From Bolinopsis microptera (Eukaryota; Ctenophora; Tentaculata; Lobata; Bolinopsidae), in NCBI RefSeq assembly GCF_026151205.1, contig NC_087078.1:4171675-4235674 (forward strand): a stretch of 64,000 nucleotides of DNA, in the 5' to 3' direction. The notes under the pieces are model-generated. The model saw nothing but the letters and a program-made list of their open reading frames with translations. It searched no databases and had not been told where the DNA came from. A program made the position numbers and the translations under genes. Positions 44,701 through 52,260 of this stretch are shown one piece after another. Position 1 is the stretch's first letter. Each line of letters starts with the position of its first letter.

Positions 44701-47486
44701 GGACATCAGTAGACAAGCAGTACACTACCCGTTATATCACACCTCTACAGCTCACTACCGTTCACTTCTATCACACCTCTACAGCTCACTACCGTTCACT
44801 TCTATCACACCTCTACAGCTCACTACCGTTCACTTCTATCACACCTCTACAGCTCACTACCGTTCACTTCTATCACACCTCACCTGTATTTCAGCTTACT
44901 TCTATCACACATTAGCTGTATTTCAGCTTACTTCTATCACACATTAGCTGTATTTCAGCTTACTTCTATCACACCTCCGCAGTCCGCAGTAATTCAGCTT
45001 ACTTCATCTTCTATATCGGGTGGTGTTCAGACAGGGACGAGGGTGGCTGAGCACTATAACAGTGACACTCAGACACTGTCACAGACAGTCACTCACCACT
45101 GTCACACTACTGTCACACTACTGTCATACTTGTCACACTAATTGGCAAGGTTCACAAATACAGTATTAGGGTTTCTAGAGTAAGACAAGCGGTCTCGAGA
45201 TATGGCGTGATGATCACCGTTTAATCTTAAGATTCTACACTGGATTATCCTGGGGCATGGGCAACTGCGGCTTAACAAAATCACCACTGACTCGTCAATG
45301 TCAAACAGTTTCATAAAAGAGCATGGGAAAAGCTGTAGTTGTACACTTCACAGGATATTTTATAGAACATGGTTATAAAGGAAGATAAGACGGCTGAAAT
45401 CCGGAATACAGCCATGTTAAAAAGCAAACTATGCAAAAAGGAGGAAGTAAGCAGAATAACCGAGTGGAGGAAAACCAAAACTGCAGCTGAAGTATTTACA
45501 GAGCTGGCAAAATATCCGGCTAAAGGAACACTTCCTTGATTAAACACCTCAATATTGTGCTCCAAATTGGAAGCAGTAATAAGTCCTCAAACATAACGTA
45601 GTGAGGTTACGTAGCTCCTAATTCTAACTAGATATATAGAGGTAACACCAAACCCAGCTAAGGGTCAGGACAACAGTAGAGCAACTAGTAGCAGTAGTGG
45701 AGAAACTAAGAGAGGAGTTTAACAGCACGGCACTGCAATTTTCACTGTCGCAGTTCAACCAACTTTAAACAACTAATCAGCTGGGTTAGTTCTGGTCACG
45801 TGACCAGAGTTCTGATCTCTGATTGGTAGACGTATAGTAATACAAGTATTCCTCCTCTCGGAGCCTGAGGGCCATAATAAACTGCGCCACTGTAGTTCCA
45901 TGAGATTTTAACCGGTGTTCCTTAAATTCGGGGCTTAATAGTCGATACATGATATAAATTATGAGACGGAAATCGTTACATCGGTCAAATCGGTCACATG
46001 GCCCTAGTTTGATGCATTTAACAACCTTAAAAGCTTAAACATATCAGAAAACCAAATCATCGATCGTCAAAAATAGAGATGGTCGCATTGTAAAAACACA
46101 GTAAATTGCATTATTTAAAGTAGATAAAAGCCAGAACCAACAAGGTGGTAAAATATCAGTACTGATAACAGAGAAAGAGAGAAAACAGAGAGATAAGAGA
46201 GCAATTAAGGAAAAGTTAAACTTGCTCGGAAGAGATAAACAACAAAAGGAGCCTTACATTCCATCATCTGTCAACATCACACACACACACACAGAGGTAC
46301 AACTGTGAGCTGCCCAGGAGCTGTTGTGATACATCTCCACAAGAGGGCCAGACAGAGCCCTCACCCAATCGTAGAACAGAGGCTCAGTCACGTGATCCCA
46401 ATAGGATGGGTCACGTGATCAGAGCTGTGACAATATTGGAACACATGGAATCCGGACTGTGGATATCTAGCTCATTAGCGAGCAAATTGTACACCAGTTC
46501 AGACTTCTCCCTCATTATGCCGGCTGGTTTATACTCTGTGTAATGACCCATCTCATTATAGGGTCATGCTATCAGATAAGTCACAACCAACTGTAACAAA
46601 TGATTATCATATTATCTTATCATTTATGTGTACATATTGTTAGAAGGAGGAGGAGCTAGCAATCTTAGATCACTTAAAGCACATACAGAGATAAATTAGG
46701 GATGTTAAATGAGAGCTAGAGATATCGCTCTCAGATAGTCCATATTACCATTGAGGACTGTATTTTGCGTTTCAATCACCAAAAGAAATAAAAGAAAGGT
46801 TCTTTACAAAATCACACCGATACAAAGACAGTAGGTACACACTTTGACTAGGTACAGACATTAATCGAGAGACAAAAACCACCATTAACCGGTAAACATG
46901 ACTTACTCTCTCGTATTTAGGTGATTGGCAAAATTGCTAACAATAGCCCTACAAAATCACGTGTAAGTGTGTGTGCTCAGTGAGTTTATAAACAGATTAC
47001 AGGATTGTTGTATAATGTATATCCATTAGTGGTTTAGAAACCACAATGTTGTTTAATAATATGGTATTACTGATAATATAGTATAATATGATATTACTGA
47101 TAATATAGTAATAATACATGATATTACTGATAAATAAGACTCGTTTATAAACAAACCTGCTGCTTTATAACTCGACTGTTCTTCTCCTCTACCTCTAGCT
47201 TCTGTTGAGCAATCTCAACCTGCTCTTCAAGCTCTCTTATCTGTAATAAACGTATTGCTATAACTGTATATCACCTGTTTACATTTTTCTAATAGTTAGT
47301 CTAAATCGTTCAATTGAAAAAGAATGCAGTCTATCATATTTGATGTTCCCCTTATAGGTAGGAGCTTTTGAAAAATACGACTTGACAAACCTTTTGGGGC
47401 ACAATTCGGCTTATTTTAGTAGCTTGCATGCGGTAGTGATCGAGTTGTCTTTCAGCATTGTTATATTTCTCCATCCATTCTCCCAT
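11012..47486 (-). CDS. PLEKHH1/2-like: PLEKHH/MAX-1-like coiled-coil, PH, MyTH4, FERM protein
   Basis: Likely cytoplasmic, membrane-associated adaptor; MAX-1/PLEKHH proteins act in axon guidance and actin-rich protrusions. Exons in transcript order: 47391-47486, 47157-47240, 41435-41584, 40266-40445, 39596-39760, 39240-39428, 37127-37284, 36817-36994, 35849-36031, 35505-35664, (34681-34782), (32280-32402), 30696-30768, 25470-25576, 24705-24779, 22959-23102, 22414-22579, 22062-22169, 20762-20792, 20667-20719, 17897-17957, 17305-17350, (17137-17211), 12572-12748, 11730-11956, 11482-11605, 11239-11355, 11012-11086. Bracketed exons are tentative. Elsewhere phases agree at each junction, except that joining 34681-34782 to 32280-32402 needs an exon not found. 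The model gives about 1140 residues; human paralogues, from memory, have about 1360-1490. The first half of the first PH domain was not located. Confidence 0.8.
12560..12571 (-). other. 5' splice site, PLEKHH FERM F2 exon
   Basis: The exon ends GCGCAG followed by GTATGTTA on the minus strand. This consensus donor fixes the exon end and the reading frame AVMAQ|AIEGN. Confidence 0.7.
14574..15251 (-). mobile_element. 5'-truncated non-LTR retrotransposon, reverse transcriptase C-terminal part
   Basis: An open frame of 225 residues resembles the thumb/C-terminal part of jockey/CR1-type LINE reverse transcriptases: SRFIGVMYRIKHKLPMKAR, then QSFVQSHLNFCSLVW and AKQKQGMRAVMAG, the usual 'L...LP.....IY.SL...HL.Y...VW......I..LQKKAIR.I' pattern. 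The catalytic palm (YADD) and endonuclease are absent, so the copy is truncated and dead, although this piece is still uninterrupted. It lies within a PLEKHH intron in the same orientation as the gene. Confidence 0.75.
15801..15990 (+). repeat. 25-bp E-box minisatellite, seven units
   Basis: Seven head-to-tail 25-base units. Each carries a CAGCTG palindrome (CAGCTGCTAT) followed by TCACGTGA and ATTGTTT. CACGTG starts at about 15814 and recurs every 25 bases to about 15964. Partial CAGCTG copies flank both ends. It lies in a PLEKHH intron. The motifs match binding sites of bHLH and bHLH-ZIP factors; use in vivo is unknown. Confidence 0.9.
16743..16830 (+). promoter_or_regulatory. Tandem pair of CRE-like palindromes
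   Basis: Two copies of a block of about 42 bases (CCGGAGCxTGCTGTG followed by ATGACGTCATCAAGTT) each contain TGACGTCA, the full CREB/ATF palindrome. The surroundings are more GC-rich than the rest of the intron. About 75 bases further on, GCCACCATGACC resembles a start context but opens only a 25-codon frame (16902-16979). This could be an internal promoter or enhancer of either strand. Confidence 0.4.
18777..18877 (+). repeat. 12-bp minisatellite (GTAGCACGTGGG)n
   Basis: Eight to nine copies of GTAGCACGTGGG or the variant GTAGCACGTGGT. Every unit contains CACGTG. The array produces a Val-Ala-Arg-Gly open frame on the plus strand with no sign of being a gene. Confidence 0.9.
19111..19274 (+). 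CDS. Orphan plus-strand terminal exon candidate
   Basis: A good acceptor (ATTTTTCTTCCAG) is followed by 54 open codons and a TGA. In phase 1 it reads KHRPVLPNNYQIADI, then NLKPEMILQTILSP and SDEQLVDIQNT. It lies in a PLEKHH intron on the opposite strand. The phase would accept the donor of HELLS exon 9 (8016), and both this exon and HELLS exon 10 begin with AACACCGCCCAG coding HRP. It could be an alternative last exon of HELLS, a nested gene's last exon, or a relic. No upstream partner exon was found between 9 and 19 kb. Confidence 0.35.
19686..20666 (+). repeat. 33-bp minisatellite, about 30 units
   Basis: Unit: CTAACTAATTGTGGCTGTG then TGTAAACTGTAAAA. Copies differ mainly at one site (AATT, AATG or AACT before GTGGC). 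Two units carry an extra TAGTG. On the minus strand each unit holds GTTAGTTTTACAG, like a donor fused to an acceptor. The array ends precisely at the 5' splice site of PLEKHH exon 20667-20719, and the first intron bases of that donor belong to the repeat. Confidence 0.95.
21060..21645 (+). repeat. 44-bp AT-rich minisatellite
   Basis: About 13 diverged copies built from GATCTGTTTAATTCATATAA and TATGTTTCAATTTAAGC followed by a variable TATTATA/GTATTATT tail. It lies in a PLEKHH intron. Higher-order pairs alternate between the two tail types. Confidence 0.85.
22062..24779 (-). CDS. PLEKHH1/2-like: PLEKHH MyTH4 domain exons
   Basis: Exons 24705-24779, 22959-23102, 22414-22579 and 22062-22169. 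The MyTH4 core reads LVNELYCQLLKQTHRQSREH, then AYWHVLATVIPF and a separate exon with SYLKAHLERYS...FAGYCIKVLKRCL. This matches the family signature 'L..EI.CQLIKQT......GW.LLAL...F.P......YL..HL......YA.YC...L.R'. MyTH4 domains bind microtubules or partner tails together with FERM. The start of exon 22414-22579 was set at CCATCCCTCCAG|CCACGG because only that acceptor keeps phase 0. Confidence 0.85.
25225..25345 (+). mobile_element. Possible short retroelement fragment
   Basis: The string GTCGACGTTTCGGC, then GCCTTTGTCAT, resembles a motif common near the 3' ends of many invertebrate LINE/SINE copies ('GACGTTTCG..TTCATCA'). No coding part or clear boundaries are visible, so this is weak. Confidence 0.25.
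25470..34782 (-). CDS. PLEKHH1/2-like: PLEKHH PH-domain region exons (partly tentative)
   Basis: Four pieces were assembled. 34681-34782 is phase-compatible with the exon before it (KHRTNIIFCIDSKNLP). 32280-32402 contains SPQSIQLVEGIIYRITNTP, resembling the 'QTVQL....YYLTADSP' strand of PLEKHH PH1. 30696-30768 (YWRHENRWES...EKLVIMSKKR) has a strong GTAAGT donor and joins by a split Gly codon to 25470-25576 (VKSSIGKLPTYTVTEQ...), matching 'TLYYFRSQED..LGQIKL' of PH2. The last two are well supported by phase. The first two are inference and the chain between them is incomplete. Confidence 0.5.
26995..27105 (+). repeat. 15-17 bp tandem repeat (TCAGGATATTGTGTTC)n
   Basis: Seven or eight units of TCAGGATATYKTGTTC, with one insertion of TATA. 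It lies in a PLEKHH intron. It creates two overlapping plus-strand open frames that are not genes. Confidence 0.85.
28489..28527. repeat. Hairpin with 15-bp perfect arms
   Basis: The arms ACTCTAGTTCGACAA (28489-28503) and their exact reverse complement (28513-28527) flank a 9-base loop. Related CTAGAGT/GTCGAACTAG pieces recur up to 28585. It is intronic. Confidence 0.85.
28755..28985 (+). repeat. Two short tandem arrays
   Basis: Four copies of CACGTATTGTAGGT (28767-28818) are followed by a degenerate array of ACTACTTCACTG/ACTACTCCACTCT units (about 28865-28970). Both lie in a PLEKHH intron. No exon is evident. Confidence 0.8.
30024..30172 (+). repeat. 16-bp minisatellite (TATTATAGGAGTCCTG)n
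   Basis: Nine units of TATTATAGGAGTCCTG with small changes (TTTTATAGG, TATTGTAGG). Each contains the near palindrome AGGAGTCCT. It is intronic in PLEKHH. Confidence 0.9.
30287..30458. repeat. Imperfect foldback (inverted repeat)
   Basis: The left arm begins AGGGTGGTGAGATTCTAACT (30288) and ends GGTGGTGTTAGTCAC. The right arm is its reverse complement, ending at 30457-30458, with about 25 extra bases inside. The two ends match strongly and the central loop is short, as in a foldback or MITE-like insertion with one internal deletion. Confidence 0.8.
32945..33050 (+). repeat. 30-bp tandem repeat, three units
   Basis: Three units of TGACTCTCAACTCGGCTGCTG preceded by ATTGGATCA, ATTGGATAA or ATTGGCCAG. 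Each has a GATTGG (inverted CCAAT) box. It is intronic. Confidence 0.85.
34245..34340 (+). repeat. GTTACCTGGTAAC-type repeat
   Basis: Repeated TTACCTGGTAAC and CTGATTACCTGGTAACTTG units. Each unit is itself palindromic (GTTACC/GGTAAC). It is intronic in PLEKHH. Confidence 0.75.
35372..35428. repeat. Near-perfect palindrome, 28-bp arms
   Basis: The arms at 35372-35399 and 35401-35428 are exact reverse complements separated by one base (A35400). The left arm begins AGTAAAGTTACCACAATAG. No mismatch was found. Such sequence would extrude a cruciform or fold into a microRNA-length hairpin if transcribed. It is intronic in PLEKHH. Confidence 0.92.
35505..37284 (-). CDS. PLEKHH1/2-like: PLEKHH Ser/Pro-rich linker exons
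   Basis: Four exons encode a low-complexity linker rich in Ser, Pro and Asn. It includes SPPLPPRRTSAS (a possible SH3 ligand and basophilic kinase site), a cysteine cluster MCCPQSCCPSK in the first exon, and NDYDEIPCEG (a phosphotyrosine-like motif) in the second. The junction 37127/36994 is split AA|T (Asn), which shows that the donor is GTAAGT at 37126. The last exon ends with KRSWETLIDSLALVGFTDALPN, the segment just ahead of the PH region. Confidence 0.75.
39240..47486 (-). CDS. PLEKHH1/2-like: PLEKHH N-terminal coiled-coil exons
   Basis: Six phase-0 exons. The first opens MGEWMEKYNNAERQL and continues YRMQATKISRI, the same pattern as the start of vertebrate PLEKHH proteins (a short helix, then RxQATKIRELL). 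The following exons are rich in Glu, Gln, Leu and Lys with heptad spacing (LEEQVEIAQQKLE, EELTEKNNVILALEEEIEAL, IARL-type repeats). The fifth ends in a polar Asn/Ser linker. The sixth (39240-39428) contains a 21-base tandem repeat coding VTSPQHR about three times, with many Ser-Pro sites that could be phosphorylated. The exon at 41435 ends in a sequence copied tandemly in the next intron. Confidence 0.85.
41000..41470 (-). repeat. 53-bp tandem repeat copying an exon end and its 5' splice site
   Basis: About nine units. On the minus strand each repeats the last roughly 35 bases of PLEKHH exon 41435-41584 (coding VILALEEEIEAL), the donor GTAAGTGGAG, and TTTTAAT. The real exon end is the upstream-most copy in the transcript; the others lie in the following intron. 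Units differ by single bases; the copy near 41235 reads TATATCC and TAGAGCTAG. The 53-base length is not a multiple of three. Confidence 0.92.
41643..41665 (+). repeat. (GT)n microsatellite
   Basis: ATGTGTGTGTGTGTGTGT, a short dinucleotide run in a PLEKHH intron. Confidence 0.8.
43845..44415 (+). repeat. 32-bp minisatellite, about 18 units
   Basis: Unit: AACTATCACCTAGCAACC followed by TGAGGGTACTTAGC. Several units carry an extra ACCTAGCATC duplication. Degenerate copies continue to about 44490. It lies in the largest PLEKHH intron. Confidence 0.93.
44735..44995 (+). repeat. 34-bp and 30-bp tandem arrays
   Basis: Four or five units of CACACCTCTACAGCTCACTA plus CCGTTCACTTCTAT are followed by three units of CACATTAGCTGTATTTCAGC plus TTACTTCTAT. 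The second family looks derived from the first. It is intronic. Confidence 0.88.
45369..45539 (+). other. Short plus-strand open frame, 56 codons
   Basis: ATG to TGA, reading MVIKEDKTAEIRNTAMLK and then KKEEVSRITEWRKTKTAAEV. The composition (Lys, Glu, Thr, Ala) is unusually protein-like for an intron of the opposite-strand gene. There is no splice signal, family match or upstream regulatory element. It may be a fragment of a mobile-element protein. Confidence 0.2.
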
Positions 47487-47687
47487 GCTATAACCTAATA
47501 TATTGTATCAGTTTAGATATTGTAATTATCAAACAATATTATACTTAGATGCAGCATAATGTTGACAATCATTAAGTTTCTTTAGATTGAAATTTAAATA
47601 AGATAATGTAGAAATTGCTATGCTCATCAAGATTTTGAACAAAAGTATGATAGATTAATATAGTGCTAAGTGCATGCAAAAATGATA
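47487..47687 (-). other. Compact intercistronic region HSPBAP1-PLEKHH
   Basis: Only 201 bp separate the HSPBAP1 stop from the PLEKHH ATG on the minus strand. No AATAAA or ATTAAA is seen in the sense orientation. The region ends in a pyrimidine-poor but acceptor-like TTAGGTTATAG directly before CATGG. This spacing suits an operon or an alternative promoter; an ordinary promoter would have to fit within it or within HSPBAP1. Confidence 0.5.
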
Positions 47688-48833
47688 TTATCTAAGACTA
47701 GAATTCAAAAGTTTATCACTAAGTTTGTTCATTATATCACGATCACATACAATTAGATTGATAAGAGTGTCAACAACAGATTTATCTGGTTGTTCCTGGC
47801 TACTCTTTTTGTAGCTAGAAGGATGTTTTGGTAAAGGAATACGCTGAATGAAGCTATCAGATGTGGCTGCAGCTTTGTCAACTATAAAATAACACTGTTC
47901 ACTTTCGCCATCTTTTCTTGACATGTTTGGGGACCCAGAAGCTTGATTACTTTGATTGATAGCCTGCCTCAAAAACATCTCATTTTCATGAGGTTTTGAA
48001 ATTTCTTCTCCTGGATTTACCCAATCTTGTGAAGACTCATATCCTTTTAGACTACAAACTAATAATCGAGTTATTGCTTCTTGAATTCTATCAACAGAGT
48101 CAGTGGATAGTTCAATCCAAGTGTTTATACTAACAGAAGTCTCTAAATTGCGTGCAAGGTGCCACCAATGTTTAGGAATAAAAATAACCTCTCCAGGAGA
48201 CACAACAATTCGTAATGCAGATTTTGCATAATTTTTGTCTAAAACATCAACAGAGCTAAAAGTACTGCTCTCCTCATATGGCAAACGCGTTGCTCCCAAA
48301 TCATAGTCTGGGGGCCACAGCAGCCACTCTTTACATCCAATAATCTGAGCGTGAAGATTACAACCATATGAATCCTGGTGACAAGGTGTGAAACTGCCAG
48401 TAGATCCTGCCCACAATGTAGACTTGGAGGAACCTACATCCTTCAACCCAGCCCAACTCCAATCAAAAGTATGAAATTGTTGGGTAGTGCTATTAAGAGT
48501 TGCAAAATGGGTATATCCAGCATAATGAAAAGTTTTAGTATCACGATTAGTTGCAAGAAATCTAAAGAATTCTCCCAGATCTTGTGGTTTAAAGCTGCAG
48601 TCAGATTCTTTCGGAACCTGGTCACCTGTGTATGGCTTACCCATTTTCACAGTGACTGTTTGACCAACAGTGCATTTGGCAAGAAAGTCAAGATCCCACG
48701 AACTGGGATACCAATCAGCAACAAAATTTTTCATCAAGGTAACACAGTTCTTTTGCATCAGGAAGGTGCTAAATATATCATTTTCGATTTCACAACGGTT
48801 TTTATTTACTGCACAGCGACTTGTCATATCCAC
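47688..48833 (-). CDS. HSPBAP1: HSPBAP1-like JmjC-domain protein
   Basis: JmjC (cupin) oxygenase-like protein. The vertebrate relative binds the small heat-shock protein HSPB1 and modulates stress responses; its enzymatic substrate is not settled. The single exon codes 381 residues; human HSPBAP1, from memory, has 488. The block STLWAGSTGSFTPCHQDSYGC and then RLPYEESSTFS matches the human protein closely. The Fe(II) triad is present: His152 and Asp154 (CHQD) and His225 (KHWWH). VSINTWIEL, EAITRLLVCSLK and a diverged acidic C-terminal tail follow. The first ATG is used; a possible acceptor (ATTTATAG) lies 7 bases before that ATG's leader. The gene has no introns while its neighbours have many. 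Its stop is 201 bp upstream of the PLEKHH start on the same strand. Confidence 0.9.
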   Translation of the reverse strand: MDMTSRCAVNKNRCEIENDIFSTFLMQKNCVTLMKNFVADWYPSSWDLDFLAKCTVGQTVTVKMGKPYTGDQVPKESDCSFKPQDLGEFFRFLATNRDTKTFHYAGYTHFATLNSTTQQFHTFDWSWAGLKDVGSSKSTLWAGSTGSFTPCHQDSYGCNLHAQIIGCKEWLLWPPDYDLGATRLPYEESSTFSSVDVLDKNYAKSALRIVVSPGEVIFIPKHWWHLARNLETSVSINTWIELSTDSVDRIQEAITRLLVCSLKGYESSQDWVNPGEEISKPHENEMFLRQAINQSNQASGSPNMSRKDGESEQCYFIVDKAAATSDSFIQRIPLPKHPSSYKKSSQEQPDKSVVDTLINLIVCDRDIMNKLSDKLLNSSLR

Positions 48834-49372
48834 TTAAAGCTATAAATAATTATATTGGAGTTAGTTAGTCAATCGCTAATTGTATATGAATATGAAATTT
48901 TACAGTACAAAATAAATAATAGACATTTTTCCTATAAATGGGTGCCGAAGAAAAATTAAATTCCGTCGTTGACACAAATAAGGATAACACATTCTTCAGT
49001 ATCTAAACAGAGGACTGAACATAATTGACACAATCAGTTAGTTACCGCAATGATGAACATTGAACATAAGGTTCATCGATAAGCTATTGAAGCCAATCCG
49101 ATCATCAACCGTTTAAAACAATTTACGCAATTTGAAAAACATCAGACAGCTTATAAAACAAAGTTTCAGAGTTTATCATGAGAAAATAAGAAAAGATAAT
49201 TTACAAAGGACACAAACTACAAAATATTTTTTAGTATCCCTCCTTTCCTTAGTCACTTAGTATAGGAAACACAATGGTTACACAATATTTGAACGGTGCC
49301 AAAGACAAATTAACAAAAAAAGCATAGAACAGAGTATTTAGAATGACTGTATAATGCAACTGAGCCAGTATA

Positions 49373-49886
49373 ATGCAGACTGAGCCAGTTCTTCTTCCAG
49401 TTGATGGTCTAGAGTTACCAAAGGGAACAGTCCTAGGAGACCAAGCTAGGCTGGACATTTCTGCAAGATCGATTTGGAATGCTTCAGAGAGGGCATTTTT
49501 TGATGTAAGGGTATTTCATGCCCCAGCCCCCTCCAATGCAAGCAAATCGATCCCAGCGATGTACCAGTCCCATGAAAATGAGAAAAAAGCGATGTTACAA
49601 CGCAAGAGTTCTTGGAGTGGAGAAAGAAAGCTTCACACCTTTAGTTTTCTCGACTTCTGGTGGAATGGGTGGTGAAGCTGAAAGACTGGTTAAGAAGCTG
49701 GCCAGTAAGATGGAGTACCACACTGGCCAGAGGTACTCGGATGATGTAGGATACATTAGAAAGCGCCTTCGCTTTGAAATCCTAAGAACAACAGTGATTT
49801 CTCTCCGTGGAGACAGAGGTGCAAGAAAAAACATTGTTGATATAAACAGTATAGATCTTAACTTGGAGCCACAAGGCCAAGGGTAA
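49373..49886 (+). pseudogene. Frameshifted 3' ORF of a retrotransposon (nuclease-like domain)
   Basis: Two overlapping frames make one protein. The first (from 49373) reads ARLDISARSIW and then FFDVRVFHAPAPSN. The second (to 49886) continues VEKESFTPLVFSTSGGMG and IRKRLRFEILRTTVISLRG. I recall this order from mobile-element proteins abundant in cnidarians and other invertebrates; D...DVRV resembles a PD-(D/E)XK nuclease core. The frame changes at the A-run 49583-49588. A-rich runs at 49985-50008, about 100 bases after the stop, look like a LINE-type tail. No upstream polymerase remains. The copy is truncated and dead. Confidence 0.55.
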
Positions 49887-50084
49887 TTTTTGATTGTTTA
49901 GGAAACTTTTTTAATTTTTAAAGGGTAGATTTTATATAGGGTCATTGCTATATTATGTGTATATTGTTTGAATAATTTTATTAAATCAAAAAAAAACAAA
50001 AAAAAATAATGCAACTGAAATGATTATATCGAATTCGCAACATAGATAACGATATTTTTGAGCCAGCTATGATCGAAGCTTACT

Positions 50085-50595
50085 TGGGGACCCCAGGCTA
50101 TAATATTCATAGATGATAGATTGATAGAAAAGAGTATAGAGGTTTTGCGGAATGACAAGCTGAGCGCTGCACAGTAAATTATTATGGAAAATATGAAGTT
50201 TAAAAATTTATTTATGAGGTTAAGATCAAGTTTTTTATTTGACAACCCCATATTATAAATTTATAATTACAGCCCCTTCTTGAAATTAAAATTTAATTTC
50301 ATTGGTGCCAAATTATGCGTTGTCAATAAGTGAAAGTATTTAAAATGAAAGCGAAAGTATTCAAAATGCGCATAGGTTTCACATTTGATTCACGATGTCA
50401 ATCCTTCGCAGCTCTGCGAGGCCCAGTGTTGATTGATGATGTCAACCCATAGAGATCGTCGATGCAAAGCAAGAATGCTAGTTTGCGCGGCGCGTCGAAG
50501 TCGATGCATTACTGGGCAGCGCTCAGCCTGTCATTCCGCCGAATCTCTATTGCTTATGAACATAATAGCCTGAGGTCCCCAGGTAAAGTGGTGCA
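50085..50595. repeat. Foldback element with about 90-bp inverted arms
   Basis: The left arm at about 50085-50178 (GGGGACCCCAGGCTATAATA ... GACAAGCTGAGCGCTGCACAGTAA) is the reverse complement of about 50499-50584 (TTACTGGGCAGCGCTCAGCC ... GCCTGAGGTCCCCAG), with some mismatches. The spacer is about 320 bases. This is a MITE-like or foldback insertion. Confidence 0.75.
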
Positions 50596-50799
50596 TTTCG
50601 CCGATCTAGCGAAGATTGCGAAAAGCATTATTAGATGCGCGGCGCGGTTCAGGAGTGCATCACACTACAAGTTTCACATAACATTGTAACGCAATGCACT
50701 ACTGTACCGCACTGCGTAGCCACTAATTCTTCTGATCTCACAACCTTCTTCAGTTGATCAGCAATATGCACCACTGGGCCTCGCACATCGCAGAGTTGT

Positions 50800-52260
50800 A
50801 GGTTTACAACATACCAGGACGCGCGCCGAGCTAGTTGGACTCGTCGACAGATATTATACGAGTATCACCCGTTAACTCGCAAAGCTTTGACGGATGTTAC
50901 TCGTCTAAATTTCTTCGAAGTAGCGCGCGCCGCTTTCTTCTCGAAATGGCCCGATGGCACGTGCTACGAAGTAGCGCGCGCCGGGCCAGATCATTAACAA
51001 TGGTCAAGCAGAGCTGCGAAGGATCGACATTGCGAATCAACACATATAGCCTTGTCATACGTTGTATGACCCGCCGATCACGAGTGCGCGGCTCCCCCTG
51101 TATCGTAGAAACTCGATATAGTGAAGCGACAGTGGGGGTCACCACGTGATACAAATATAGCCATGAATTTTATCTACGCAAACTACGTAACGCGCTTGTT
51201 TCAAAGTAAAATAGCGTGCTACAGCATGCAAAATGACGTTGGTTAGACTTAGAGTAAGAGGTGCACGATAAAAATAAACTTGCTTGGATTTTGAAAATTT
51301 TTGTACCATTGCTTTCTAGAGTGTGAGCTTTTTCACAATACCAAATTTGTTATACCTTTTTGGAATAATTAATTAATTTCGGCTATATGTGCCATATTTA
51401 ATGATGCCATGCGCAGCCTTTGGAACCTCAGTAAGTGCAGTGTAAAAGTTGTAGGTTTATAACCTACCAAGACGCGCGCCGAGTTTTTTACGAGTATCAC
51501 CCGTTAAGTGTAAAAGTCGCGTAATTTGACGAAATTCGTTGATTTTTGATATTTCTTAATGCTCGTGCTTTATTTCCTTGCTTTACATCTTGATGAAAAT
51601 TTCTTAGCACATTCTTTAGGGAACATTCTAAATGGCCCCAAAAATCTAGGAAAAAATTGAAAAAACTGCCGAGTTATGGGAAAAAAAAACTACGTAAATT
51701 CAAACATGAAACAGAGAACTTTTCAATTTTTTAGTAATTTCTCATGCAATGAAGCTAAAACAATAATTTTTTGCAGTCATCATTATAGACTAATAAACTC
51801 ACAGATTCTTAAATTTCAGGCTGATTGCTTACAATATGTATTTTTTTTGTAGGTTTACAACTTGTGGCGCTATGCACTACTGGGCCGCGCCGCGCATCTT
51901 CTCGCAACCACAGATGCAGATCGTCGAGATGCGAAGGATTGACATCGTGAATCAAGTTTACAACCTACCAGGACGCGCGCCGAGTTTGACTCGACGACGG
52001 TCCTAATATATGGAACAAATATTTTACGAGTATCACCTGTTAAGTATTTTTCCGAGCAATAAAGCTACATTTAACAAAATACTGCGAAATATTTCGTCGA
52101 AAAAGCACAAAAGCGCAGCATTTGAATTTCGCGCCTCATAGTGCACTTCCTACTTAGAGCAACGAGTAGGTTATTTCATATTTGACGGATGTTACTCGTC
52201 TAAATTTCTTCGAAGTAGCGCGCGCCGGGCCAGATCATTAACAATGGTCGAGTAGGTTAT
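50800..52260 (+). repeat. Scattered copies of a GC-rich repeat family
   Basis: Modules recur in altered order. ACCAGGACGCGCGCCGAG is at about 50812 and 51966 (variant at 51470). TACGAGTATCACCCGTTAA follows it at 50856, 51488 and 52029. ACGGATGTTACTCGTC with AAATTTCTTCGAAGTAGCGC is at 50890 and 52181. The local composition is much richer in CpG than the window, which suggests imported mobile DNA. The open frames at 50462-51154 are by-products. Confidence 0.75.

Noticed and set aside
50462-51154. Overlapping frames on both strands in the GC-rich repeat zone
   Set aside because: They arise from CpG-rich repeated modules and share no protein similarity between copies.
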